Below the pieces are notes generated by a model. It was not told the origin of the DNA and did no database searches. It worked only from the letters and a program-made list of their open reading frames with translations. A stretch of 64,000 bases of DNA from positions 19,940,189 through 20,004,188 of the forward strand of contig OZ024931.1 in the NCBI GenBank assembly GCA_964017235.1, given 5' to 3'. Numbering within the stretch: position 1 is the first letter of the stretch; each line of letters opens with the position of its first letter. This document shows, piece by piece, positions 55,150 to 64,000 of the stretch. Both the position numbers and the translations under genes were made by a program. The DNA is from Sabellastarte sp. h YS-2021. Its lineage: Eukaryota > Annelida > Polychaeta > Sabellida > Sabellidae.

Positions 55150-55557
55150 ATAATTTCAAATCTTTGGAGCATTATAAGTAAAGCTATAGTATGCTGTAGT
55201 TTTTTTGTCAAATAATGCAAAAAAACATTAATCTCAAAATTCTAAAGATTTTACAAGACATAATAATTCTGAGAAACTCCATAACAAAATTTTAAAAAAG
55301 TTAAATAAAATATATTTTAAATTAATGTGTAATAATGTGACATATATTTTGTATGAAGGGCTTTTCATAAAAAAAGTTTTTTATGCATCTTACAATTTTG
55401 AAGGTGGGGTTCTTGTGGGACTATTATATTGATGGACTTTCTGCATGTACCGGGATCTATTGAAGGTGGATTTATCTCTTCGCCAAATGCGTTCAAACAA
55501 ACGTTTGACATCATCAGGCAAATAATTTCAAATCTTTGGAGCATTATAAGTAAAGCT
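55055..55557. repeat. Local duplication, segments E1, D1 and E2
   Basis: E1 (55055-55192) recurs as E2 (55421-55557), almost base for base. D1 (about 55192-55413) recurs at 56158-56400. The order E1-D1-E2-X-D2 means a block was duplicated and one copy lost its middle (X). E is the chimeric LINE joint (LPDDV fused to FERIW). Confidence 0.75.
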
Positions 55558-55815
55558 GAGGCCAAAATGCATAGTAGACTGATTTGCTGAAGTGGCAAAG
55601 TATGGGGCATCAAGGAACATACCATCAGCCTGGCTTTTTCTAATGTTATAAACACTATGTCTAGGTTAAAGGAAAGGTACAAAGTATTTTGGATAGCCAC
55701 TATGTAGGAACTTGTACACCAGTAAGGTAGTCTTGAATATAGAACGGTGATCAATAGCCAACCAATCAAGGGTCTTTCTAACAGGAGTGATGTGTGAGTC
55801 CAAAAGTCCATTCAT
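55558..55815 (-). pseudogene. L2-type LINE C-terminal fragment
   Basis: The minus strand in mixed frames gives HITPVRKTLDWLAIDHR, FKTTLLVYKFLHSGYPKYF and MHFGLSFTYNAPKI, the last RT block, then passes into E2. It resembles the fragment at 22.7-23.1 kb. Confidence 0.65.
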
Positions 55816-56157
55816 TTATTTAATCAACTGTATGTAATAACCAAATAACAATACCACAATAAATGGACAATAGCAAGTGAGTGAAATTAATAATAAACTA
55901 GAGCATGACACGACCCCATTTGACATCCTTCTGTCAGTTATAAAGGAGGCCATTTTTCTGTCAATTATAATGAAGCTATCATTCATCTAAAGCTATATTT
56001 AATGTTTCAAAGGGGTAACTAATCTTTATAGAGACAGATTATGTGTCTTCTCATTAAGAACCCATTCATTATAGAATGGGTTTTTACTGAGAATACGCAT
56101 AATTTGTCCCTATACAGGAGCCATTTGTCTCTGTCCTTTATAAACTACATCCAGTTA
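55816..56157. other. No gene; AT-rich
   Basis: Part of segment X. It holds a small inverted repeat (ACCCATTCATTATAGAATGGGT near 56065-56090). No gene. Confidence 0.4.
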
Positions 56158-56400
56158 CTATAGTATGCTGTAGTTTTTTTTGTCAAATAATGCAAAAAAA
56201 CATTAATCTCAAAATTCTAAAGATTTTACAAGACATAATAATTCTGAGAAACTCCATAACAAAATTTTAAAAAAGTTAAATAAAATATATTTTAAATTAA
56301 TGTGTAATAATGTGACATATATTTTGTATGAAGGGCTTTTCATAAAAAAAGTTTTTTATGCATCTTACAATTTTGAAGGTGGGGTTCTTGTGGGGTTGCT
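56158..56400. repeat. Duplicated segment D2
   Basis: Same-strand copy of 55192-55413, nearly identical; AT-rich, non-coding. Confidence 0.75.
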
Positions 56401-57026
56401 AAAAAGAAAATGGGGTTTTCTATGGTACTGTTTATGGTGGTTTTTTTAAATAGATCGCATTTTTTCTTGACATTGCTGGGTTCACAAATTCAAAAGGTTT
56501 TACTGAGATCAGTTGTATGCTGCTTTTTCATGAGATTTTATTTCTGTACAACAGGATGAGTTTAAATGTTAAGCAATTGGAAAGTTATTTCATCTCTGGT
56601 ACATCTAGGACTTGGAGATACATGATCAAATAAATATATATAGCTGGCCACTCAGAGTACCAGTATGATAAAAGGTGTAAATTAAGATCTCAGTACAAAC
56701 CTAACTGTGCCTCAATTAGTGTCATGTACACAGAGAGTCTAGAACATAATTACCTCAGCATTTTGTCAGTGTTGTAATGATCTGTACTTACATCCCTATG
56801 TCTCAGAGATATGACTCTATTACTTCAAAATTACTAAAGCAACTACATACGGTACTTCAACACCATATTTTTATAATGTTGAGCACAAATTCCACGGTGC
56901 TGGTCTTACTGTGTGCCTCAAAGACATCCAGAAGAAAAAATTCCTCTAAATAATAAGTTATCAAGTGTTAAAACTTTAAAAAAAAGCTCCAGTAGGGCAG
57001 GGGAAGGGGAAAAAGATGGAATAGAA
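56401..57026. other. No gene seen
   Basis: AT-rich DNA without a supported feature. Confidence 0.4.
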
Positions 57027-57290
57027 ATCTAATCTAATCTACTGCTTTGCAGACGTAATATCTTGCCCACCAAGGGGAACTCAGTGCGCTAGTTAACAAA
57101 AATCATTTTTAATAAGGAGAGTCGAAGGGTGTTCAAGGTCAATATTCCAGAGTTGTGGGTGAGACCGAGAGGGAAGGAGACTAAGTTGGGAAACTAGAAT
57201 TGAAAAGATGGGTTTTGAGGTATTTCCTGAAAGATGCGACAGAGATACTGTTTCTTATTTGGAAGGGAAAAGAGTTCCAAAGAACTACCA
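57027..57290 (-). pseudogene. LINE B family 3' fragment
   Basis: Starting from the same (TTAGA)n tail, it follows the 53.24-53.5 kb sequence: CTACTGCTTTGCAGACGTAA, GAACTCAGTGCGCTAG and the FRKYLK / RNSISVASF end of the RT. 5'-truncated. Confidence 0.75.
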
Positions 57291-58154
57291 TTATTCAAAA
57301 TCTAAAAGCCTTTTTAATAAAGTTGGTTGAAAAAAATAAACATATAATATGACATTAATACTATTACTTGTGACCATAATGTAGTAGTGTATGTAATTTG
57401 TGGTACAGGGTGTCCAGTGGCAAAACATAATAACCTGGAGAAGCCTTGCACCGAATAACCCATGGGTCAAAAGGGGTTAAATTAAGAAATTTTGTAAAGG
57501 GGTCAAACACTGGGAAAGCCAAAAAGGAAACTAAGGGACAAAAGAAGCCCACGGGTGAAGTTTTCATTAAAAATGTATCTACACCAGATATTCATCACAA
57601 TCAATTTCTTAAGTTTTTTTGGAATTTGGATTAAATGTAAAATATCACAGAAAACAAATAGTTCCTCATTGAGACCCATGATAAGATGTGAGATAAAAAA
57701 TACTAGACTTTGAAAAGGAAAAAGCCCCCACCCCCAGTTCTCAATCTTTTATACTGAATATAAATATCAAGATTCATTAGAATCATAAGCAGCATAAGCA
57801 TTAATAGAATTCACAAAATAAACAAAATAGTGGAAAGTGTCTGAAGAAACCCCAGATAAAATAAGAAAACTATTCCAAGATATTTAGATCTAATTCAAGA
57901 TTTAGACAGAGACATAGGTCAGAGATCAAGGGGTTTAAAAGGTCAAAATCTGTGACATGATGTCACAAAATAGGACCCCCAAGGTCAGAAACCGAGCCAT
58001 GACTAAATGGTCACACGGCTGATCAAGATAAGGTTTAAAATGAGTCATAAGATCTAAATCACAAGTGATAAATACAGTATACAGCCTGGTCAACAAGCAA
58101 TAAAAAATATAACACATAATACTAAAATATGATTATAAATACAAAAAAGCACCC
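57291..58154. other. No gene seen
   Basis: Intergenic or upstream-intron DNA. Open frames at 57364-57634 lack any family motif. Confidence 0.4.
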
Positions 58155-58610
58155 CAGTGCCCCAGGTGAGGTGGAAATACAGGAATAATAACCCATATGG
58201 GATAAAATTATTTATTCTTTAATCTAATATATATACAATACTAAGATTTATTTACATACTGACTAAGGCCACCTCAGCAGAATATGATGATGACTAATAT
58301 AAGATTACCCTTAAACAGCTGTATACTTAATGACTTTACATATCACAGATCAGATGAGGTGGCCCTAAGTGAAGGTCAAGTTACTGTAAATTTTACACAT
58401 TGTTATGATACGACTGTCAGAGTAGTTTACGACCATATTTTGACATTGAGGTGGCCATAATTTAAGGTTGGCCCAGATTAAGGCTAAGAAAATACTGGTG
58501 ATGGTTTACAAATACATATTTTAACCTACATAAGCCCTAAAAGTCCTGGTGATGGTTCACACCATATTTGACGTTAAGTAGGGCCTAAGTTAAGGTTGGC
58601 CCAGATTAAG
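58155..58610 (-). repeat. B2 repeat of the non-autonomous YR element
   Basis: 456 bp; its reverse complement is at 59683-60137. The first 49 bp are also present in direct orientation at 59634-59682. Confidence 0.8.
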
Positions 58611-58980
58611 GTTCAGAAAGTACTGGTAATGCTTTACAATTACATATTTTAGGCTACATAAGCGACAAAATGAGGTGACCACATATTTGAGGTCAGTTAT
58701 GAAGATCAAAGTGATGATATATTTGTTTACATGATGCAGTGGGGATGTTGGGTTCAAACCCCATATTTTAACATTTAAGAACTGTTTCAAGCTTTATCAT
58801 TTACAGAGCAGCCCCCAAGGGGGTAATTAAAAACCATTAGGTGGTCAAAATGCCACTGGAAGCCGGGTTGCTCCCACCTAGCTCATAAGTTCAGATCCTT
58901 GGGTAGCTAGCGCAATGCAGCCCCTTAAAATCAATTAAAACCCTAAAAACCTTACAGGAGCAATTGACACGGCCCCAGTG

Positions 58981-59021
58981 TTATATCTTAGTTCTTGGAT
59001 CACCCAAGAACTAAGATATAA
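58981..59021. other. 18-bp perfect hairpin
   Basis: TTATATCTTAGTTCTTGG (58981-58998), a 5-nt loop, and its exact complement (59004-59021). It lies in the spacer between B2 and A2 of the non-autonomous YR element; element 1 has a shorter hairpin in its equivalent spacer. Confidence 0.8.
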
Positions 59022-59433
59022 GGTCATAAAAGACAATAAAACACAAGTAATTGTAAATATAAAATATGGTAAAATATGAGTAAATGCAATATAGTAAATG
59101 TAAATCAGTTAGCCACTGAATAATGAAGTAAATTAATTATTGTAAAGTTAAGCATAACAGTGCATGGTGATACGACTCAGAGCCTCGAATAAGAAAACAC
59201 TCGAGGCAGATGTCTGTGATAACACTACAGAGTGGCATGACTGTTCTATAACTTTGATCTTCCATTATGACACACGGCCAACCAGAGGACGAGGACGCAT
59301 TCTTTCACACATCTTACTGTGATGCTTTGTGTCTTGTCCCCAGGAGGGTCACACACACAAACGTGGTCCACTCCGCTATCATCTGAAACTACAAGAGTAA
59401 TCTTAGAAAAGTGGAAATAGGGCGGGTTTGGGG

Positions 59434-59633
59434 AGAATTAAACAAATAAATGTGTTAAAATATTTAAAAGGGCGTGTTGCCCGCTTGATTTCTGATTTAT
59501 AAATGAAAAATGGCCACCAAAAGCGGGAAAACAAAGGTCAGAGGTTGTAGTTAGTAGTTACTAGGTCGGTCACAACAAGAATGTTTTTTACAGGGAGCAC
59601 TAAATGAGGTAGCACCCGAATGCCACCCCCCCA
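59434..59633 (-). repeat. A2 repeat of the non-autonomous YR element
   Basis: 200 bp; direct copy at 60984-61182 (A1) and inverted copy at 60138-60338. Confidence 0.8.
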
Positions 59634-59682
59634 CAGTGCCCCAGGTGAGGTGGAAATACTGGAATAATAACCCATATGGGAC

Positions 59683-60652
59683 TTAATCTGGGCCAACCTT
59701 AACTTAGGCCCTACTTAATGTCAAATATGGTGTGAACCATCACCAGTACTTTTAGGGCTTATGTAGGCTAAAATATGTATTTGTAAACCATCACCAGTAT
59801 TTTCTTAGCCTTAATCTGGGCCAACCTTAAATTATGGCCACCTCAATGTCAAAATATGGTCGTAAACTACTCTGACAGTCGTATCATAACAATGTGTAAA
59901 ATTTACAGTAACTTGACCTTCACTTAGGGCCACCTCATCTGATCTGTGATATATAAAGTCATTAAGTATACAGCTGTTTAAGGGTAATCTTATATTAGTC
60001 ATCATCATATTCTGCTGAGGTGGCCTTAGTCAGTATGTAAATAAATCTTAGTATTGTATATATATTAGATCAAAGAATAAATAATTTTATCCCATATGGG
60101 TTATTATTCCTGTATTTCCACCTCACCTGGGGCACTGTGGGGGGGGGGGTTGTCGGCATTCGGGTGCTACCTCATTCATTGCTCCCTGTAAAAACCATTC
60201 TTGTTGTGGCCGACCTAGTAACTACTAACTATGACCTCTGACCTTTGTTTTCCCGCTTTTGGTGGCCATTTTTCATTTATAAATCAGAAATCAAGCGGGC
60301 AACACGCCCTTTTAAATATTTTAACACATTTATTTGTTTAATTCTCTCCAAACCCACCCTATTTCCACTTTTCTAAGATTACTCTTTTAGTTTCATATGA
60401 TAGCGGAGTGGACCACGTTTGTGTGTGTGACCCTCCTGGGGACGAGACACAAAGCGTCACAGTAAGATGTGTGAAAGAATGCGTCCTCGTCCTCTGGTTG
60501 GCCGTGTGTCATAATGGAAGATCAAAGTTATAGAACAGTCATGCCACTCTGTAGTGTTATCACAGACATCTGCCTCAAGTGTTTTCTTATTCGAGGCTCT
60601 GAGTCGTATCACCATGCACTGTTATGATTAACTTTACAATAATTAATTTACT
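59683..60652 (+). repeat. Inverted copy of the B-A-spacer block
   Basis: The reverse complement of B (58155-58610), A2 (59434-59633) and the adjoining spacer (59127-59433), in one continuous run. Similarity is high throughout. Confidence 0.8.
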
Positions 60653-60716
60653 TAGAGTTAATTGGGCGCTCGTGGACGCCACCACAATTGTTACAATCAA
60701 ATTGTTTCCTAGGCAT
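60653..60716 (-). pseudogene. Start of a YR gag-like gene in the non-autonomous element
   Basis: On the minus strand from 60716: MPRKQFDCNNCGGVHERPIN, like MPKTFDCNACGDRHQRPIN at the start of the element 1 gag-like protein. Only about 20 codons remain before the inverted block. The leader hairpin lies upstream at 60933-60960. Confidence 0.75.
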
Positions 60717-60932
60717 TGTTCCTTCTACAAATATAATTTCACTGCTTTGATACCTGCGACCATAGGAGGAAATAATCCACACAATTCGGCACTTAAGAAT
60801 AAAGTGGATACAGCCCTCAAACTCTGCTCCCGAGAGCTATAATCGCAGGACTCAAAGAGTCAGTATAAAGGCTAAACAGCCTGGGCTCCGTCAACCAAAC
60901 AATAACATGCAGTCGTGGCTTCGTCACTGAAA

Positions 60933-60960
60933 TACACTGAAACTTGGGAGTTTCAGTGTA
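60933..60960. other. Leader hairpin of the non-autonomous YR element
   Basis: TACACTGAAAC (60933-60943) and GTTTCAGTGTA (60950-60960), an 11-bp stem with a 6-nt loop. Equivalent to 17569-17594 in element 1. Confidence 0.65.
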
Positions 60961-60983
60961 AATGAAACTCGAAAGTTTCTAAT

Positions 60984-61182
60984 AGAATTAAACAAATAAA
61001 TGTGTTAAAATATTTAAAAGGGCGTGTTGCCCGCTTGATTTCTGATTTATAAATGAAAAATGGCCACCAAAAACGGGAAAACAAAGATCAGAGGTCGTAG
61101 TTAGTAGTTACTAGGTCGGTCACAACAAGAATGGTTTTTACAGGGAGCACTGAATGAGGTAGCACCCGAATGCCACCCCCCA
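60984..61182 (-). repeat. A1 terminal repeat of the non-autonomous YR element
   Basis: 199 bp, same-strand copy of 59434-59633. Its right edge is the outer end of the element. Confidence 0.8.
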
Positions 61183-62869
61183 CTACTGTTACATCACATC
61201 TAGCTGCAATAAAACCCCTTACTGTGCTGACCATTACAGTCCACCCTTATGTCAAAAAAACAACAAAAAAGCCTGCCTTGGCTTTAGCAGTGTAATGGTG
61301 CGGTTTATTAACAGTCTTCTAAACTTCTGATAAAACACACACCGTGCCTGGCCACCAGAAGAAACTACATAAACTCCACTGACAATGTCAACTGCAAAAA
61401 ACACTCAGAGGAGTACAAGGAGAAGACAAATAACATTAACTCTCCCACTGGCTAGGCAACATCCCGCGTATAATAATCTCCACAGTGTAATTAAAACTCC
61501 TAGCTTGATATTCCATCAGTCCAGTGATGTCACCTACAATATAAAGAAGACCACAGCAAACCTGCCCTACTAATATCAGAACAAGGAGGGGGCAGGGTTC
61601 AGAGTGAGAAATTCATAGATGTGATCCCTTCAGTGCCTGCAGAGCAAATGGCAGAATGAAGGGACAGATGCTGTGTGCACTAAAATTATACAGAAATTCG
61701 AACCCTAGAACTTCCCCAAGCAATGATCTTGCCGCACCCAGGTGCCAGTCCGAAATCTCTTGTGCTTCTTCTGTTGTGTGTCATCTGTGCATACGGTACT
61801 GACTTCACTATATGATTTGCTGTTTAAAGAACTTGATAAACATGTATTACATTGACCAATTAAACATTTAAAATTGCTTACCATAAGTGACGATTGCACA
61901 TGAAAATCTCCGGATTGAAAATCCCTGAAGATTTTCAAACCCATAAAAAATTCAAAGTGTGACACTAAAAATCACAAATACAAGATTCCTAATACTATAG
62001 TGTTTACAACTGATTATTTTGTCTTATTATTTATTCATTGCTATACATTTGCCTTTAATGATGTGGCTCCCAATTAGTATCTTCAAAACAGAAATGTAGC
62101 TGTTAAATATAATCAGTGAAAGTGGCTCTCATTTGTCCTGGTGTTTATGTTGAAGTTTAACAAAATGTATAATTGAAGGTATACAGCCTATTGGGTCAAG
62201 CCTACTGATTTTGTCTTTGACAGCTGCTTAGAAGTAAATCAAAAGACTGATGCAACATTTTAGCAATTTAATGTATGCTCTGAACCTCACTCAAACGCCT
62301 TTCAAATAAAATTTATTGTATATTATTATTATTATTTTTGATTTTTATCTTGGGGATATCTAATAATTATTTTGTTGTGAAATAAATTTAGTATAATTGC
62401 TGACGGAAACAGTGACCAGACATTAAGCAATGTAATGTATATGTTCTGACTCCAACTTTTGAAATAATATGAATGTGCACACAAAAAAATGCAATGGACA
62501 TAAAATTATGAGGACAAGCATGCCTATTGTGTACACAGTATACCTAATACACACAGTGTACAAATTTTCAACAGGGTAATCAGGTTGGCTTCTAATATCA
62601 AATAAAGAAAATCAAACTTTATATCTCCCAAAAGGAAGGGGACAGAACATGAACAAGGGGGACGTGGGGCGGGGGATCTATTAAACGCCTAAATCTTATT
62701 TAAAATTGTAACCATTCTTAAAATTCCCTATCGTTTACCCATATCTTAAAAATAGAACATATTTGTGATGTCCTAACTTTCTGATATAAATAGTGTTTGA
62801 ACAATCTTTAATCATGCATTGCTAATGACATCTTCTACTTGTTCAGCTTACAGGTTCACTTTAAGCCAG
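61183..62869. other. No gene seen
   Basis: AT-rich DNA. The open frames at 61385-61573 and 61965-61705 show no family motif or splice context I can defend. Confidence 0.4.
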
Positions 62870-62894
62870 CCCCCCCCCCCCCCCCCCCCCCCCC
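62870..62894. repeat. Run of 25 C
   Basis: An uninterrupted C homopolymer in AT-rich surroundings. Its length may partly reflect sequencing or assembly error. Confidence 0.8.
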
Positions 62895-63318
62895 ATCTAT
62901 TTAAGGAGGACATATCGCATAACTTTATAAACTAAATTATTAACACTGGGAACGATACCTTATTTGATAATACAAGAAACACCTATAACCTTCAAGCACA
63001 CTAGAAACCTCTATCAAAATAAAATGGTGAATAAATGTGCTAATTTTTTGACATGATACAAAGACCTTACACAGCTAAAACACAGATATGCCAAATACCT
63101 AATCACTGTCAACCAAAATTTTGTAAGTAATGGTGAATGGCGACTGGCCGGAACAGCTGAATTTTTAGTTCCTGAATTTGTCTTCAAATTAATAATTTTT
63201 ACAAAATATATCAACCCCCCTTGTCTATCTACATAGTAAACTCCAGCAAACTCAGTCACAGTAACAGCTGATATGTTTCTTATGTCCATATCAAGAAATT
63301 GATAACTAGAGTTAGACT

Positions 63319-63595
63319 CAAGAGGCAAATGGTCATGTCTTCTTTCAGAAAAAAACCCTGAAGAATCGTATTTTCAGTCTTATCTTTCCACCATCACAAT
63401 TATATCTCCCCAGTTGGTGGTTCCTTTAGTGTTGATCTTGTGTAGCTGTTCTATTCAAGAGGCAGTCAAGTCTTCTTTCAGAAAAAAAACGAAGACTCGT
63501 ATTTCAGCCTTGTATTTCCACCACCATAATTATCTCTCCCCAGGTGGTGGTTCCTTTATTGTTGATCTTGTTTTAGCTGTTGCACCATCCCTTCA
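63319..63595 (+). repeat. Two-copy tandem repeat, about 137-bp unit
   Basis: Units start at 63319 and 63457 with CAAGAGGCA, then GTCTTCTTTCAGAAAAAAA, TATTTCCACCA, TCTCCCCAG-TGGTGGTTCCT and GTTGATCTTG. The similarity is about 80 percent by eye. No gene; 63596-64000 is featureless. Confidence 0.65.
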
Positions 63596-64000
63596 GATTT
63601 AGATGATGTATCAAAAGCAAAATATGATCTTATCAAGTTATATGCAACAAATTATTTTCTCCAAGTTGCTTCACATCATAAACTTTTATTACCAGAAACA
63701 CGGGAGGGAATATGGCTTTTGGACTCCACAATAGTATTCGTTTTCGAATGAAAGATGTCTCTACAAAGGCTGAATCTAAGCCCCGCAAATAATACACAGA
63801 TGTCTGTTCCACTTTTTGCTGCTAACATTTAGTTATCAATCAGCAAAACCATCTAACTTTGAAGGATGCGTCAAAAGCAAGTATGACTTTCGCAAATATT
63901 AACATTTTAGCTTACCTATCAGTTGTTACCTAACATGGCAAATATCAAAGAGCCACAGTGAGGGAGAGTTTAAGGTATTTACTTGTACAAGTGGGTGGAG

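Larger units (their letters stand above)
53231..55150 (-). mobile_element. L2-type LINE, 5'-truncated and deleted (LINE B)
   Basis: Minus-strand RT: FERIWRRDKSTFNRSRYMQK, NYRPVSNLNFISKILEAV, SAYRKHHSTESALL, LTLLDLSGPILFSVY and [11 protein letters not shown], then LANVLVSNSLF, HITPQLKKLHWLQ and SHYAPALWNSFPLHVRNSPS. The joint LLDLS-GPILFS shows that about 75 residues including RT motif A and the VPQGS box are gone. The C-terminal part is in other frames. The 3' tail is a (TTAGA)n run (53238-53260). Confidence 0.85.
58155..61182 (-). mobile_element. Non-autonomous YR retroelement built of inverted repeats
   Basis: On the plus strand: B2 (58155-58610), a unique segment (58611-59433), A2 (59434-59633), a 49-bp start of B1 (59634-59682), then inverted copies of B (59683-60137), A (60138-60338) and part of the unique segment (60339-60652), then the gag-like start and leader (60653-60983) and A1 (60984-61182). 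The order matches element 1 (B2, spacer, A2, B1 ... gag, leader, A1), but the coding interior is replaced by an inverted copy of the 3' block. B starts CAGTGCCCC, like CAGTGGCCC in element 1. No RT or recombinase, so it would need helper proteins. Confidence 0.7.

Noticed and set aside
61705-63602. Upstream exons of the lengsin-like gene at the right end
   Set aside because: The exon at 52663 needs an upstream exon or a 5' UTR, but none of the open frames here shows GS-like N-terminal sequence or a matching donor that I can defend.

Overview
The window is AT-rich eukaryotic DNA. It holds a spliced host gene with GT-AG introns in a dense bed of transposable elements. The mix is L2/CR1-type LINEs, tyrosine-recombinase (YR) retroelements, a Penelope-like element (PLE) with hammerhead ribozymes, 5S rRNA-derived SINEs, TA-flanked TIR elements and satellite arrays. 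This suggests an aquatic invertebrate metazoan; I cannot name the species.

The only host gene I can support is a lengsin-like (glutamine synthetase type I family) gene on the minus strand. Three coding exons (52663-52487, 25830-25716, 25314-24243) join in phase, and from the first ATG give a 449-residue protein that keeps the family's metal- and substrate-binding residues. Intron 1 is about 26.7 kb and holds most of the repeats. The 0-24 kb segment lies downstream of this gene.

Layout: 0-1.7 kb, a decayed DIRS1-like relic. 3.27 kb, a 5S-derived SINE. 4.39-4.59 kb, a small TA-flanked MITE. 4.82-8.68 kb, a TIR element containing a dead L2/CR1 LINE. 8.9-9.3 kb, LINE debris. About 9.3-22.6 kb, two nested YR retroelements: a minus-strand element with split direct repeats (10333-17843) sits inside the gag-like region of an older plus-strand element. 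22.7-23.2 kb, LINE debris. 24.2-25.8 kb, the last two lengsin exons. 25.9-33.1 kb, an intronic repeat block bounded by inverted repeats, with a 147-bp satellite array, a 155-bp array and other tandem repeats. 34.8 kb, a SINE. 35.3-47.5 kb, a 12.2-kb head-to-head PLE insertion. 48.0-50.8 kb, a broken LINE. 51.1 kb, a relic of a second PLE family. 51.9 kb, a SINE. 52.5 kb, a lengsin exon. 53-57.3 kb, LINE pieces with local duplications. 58.2-61.2 kb, a non-autonomous YR element built of inverted repeats. 61.2-64 kb, sparse AT-rich DNA.

The most striking object is the PLE insertion. Two nearly identical copies lie head to head, flanked by one 14-bp target-site duplication, so the pair arrived as one unit. 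The unit carries three open genes: a small basic ORF1, an RT/GIY-YIG protein of 804 residues, and a separate protein with two C2H2 zinc fingers. It also has three copies of a 552-bp pseudo-LTR, each holding a well-formed hammerhead ribozyme on the sense strand. The copies differ at only a few residues, so the insertion is young and the element may still be active. It landed in an old LINE inside lengsin intron 1.
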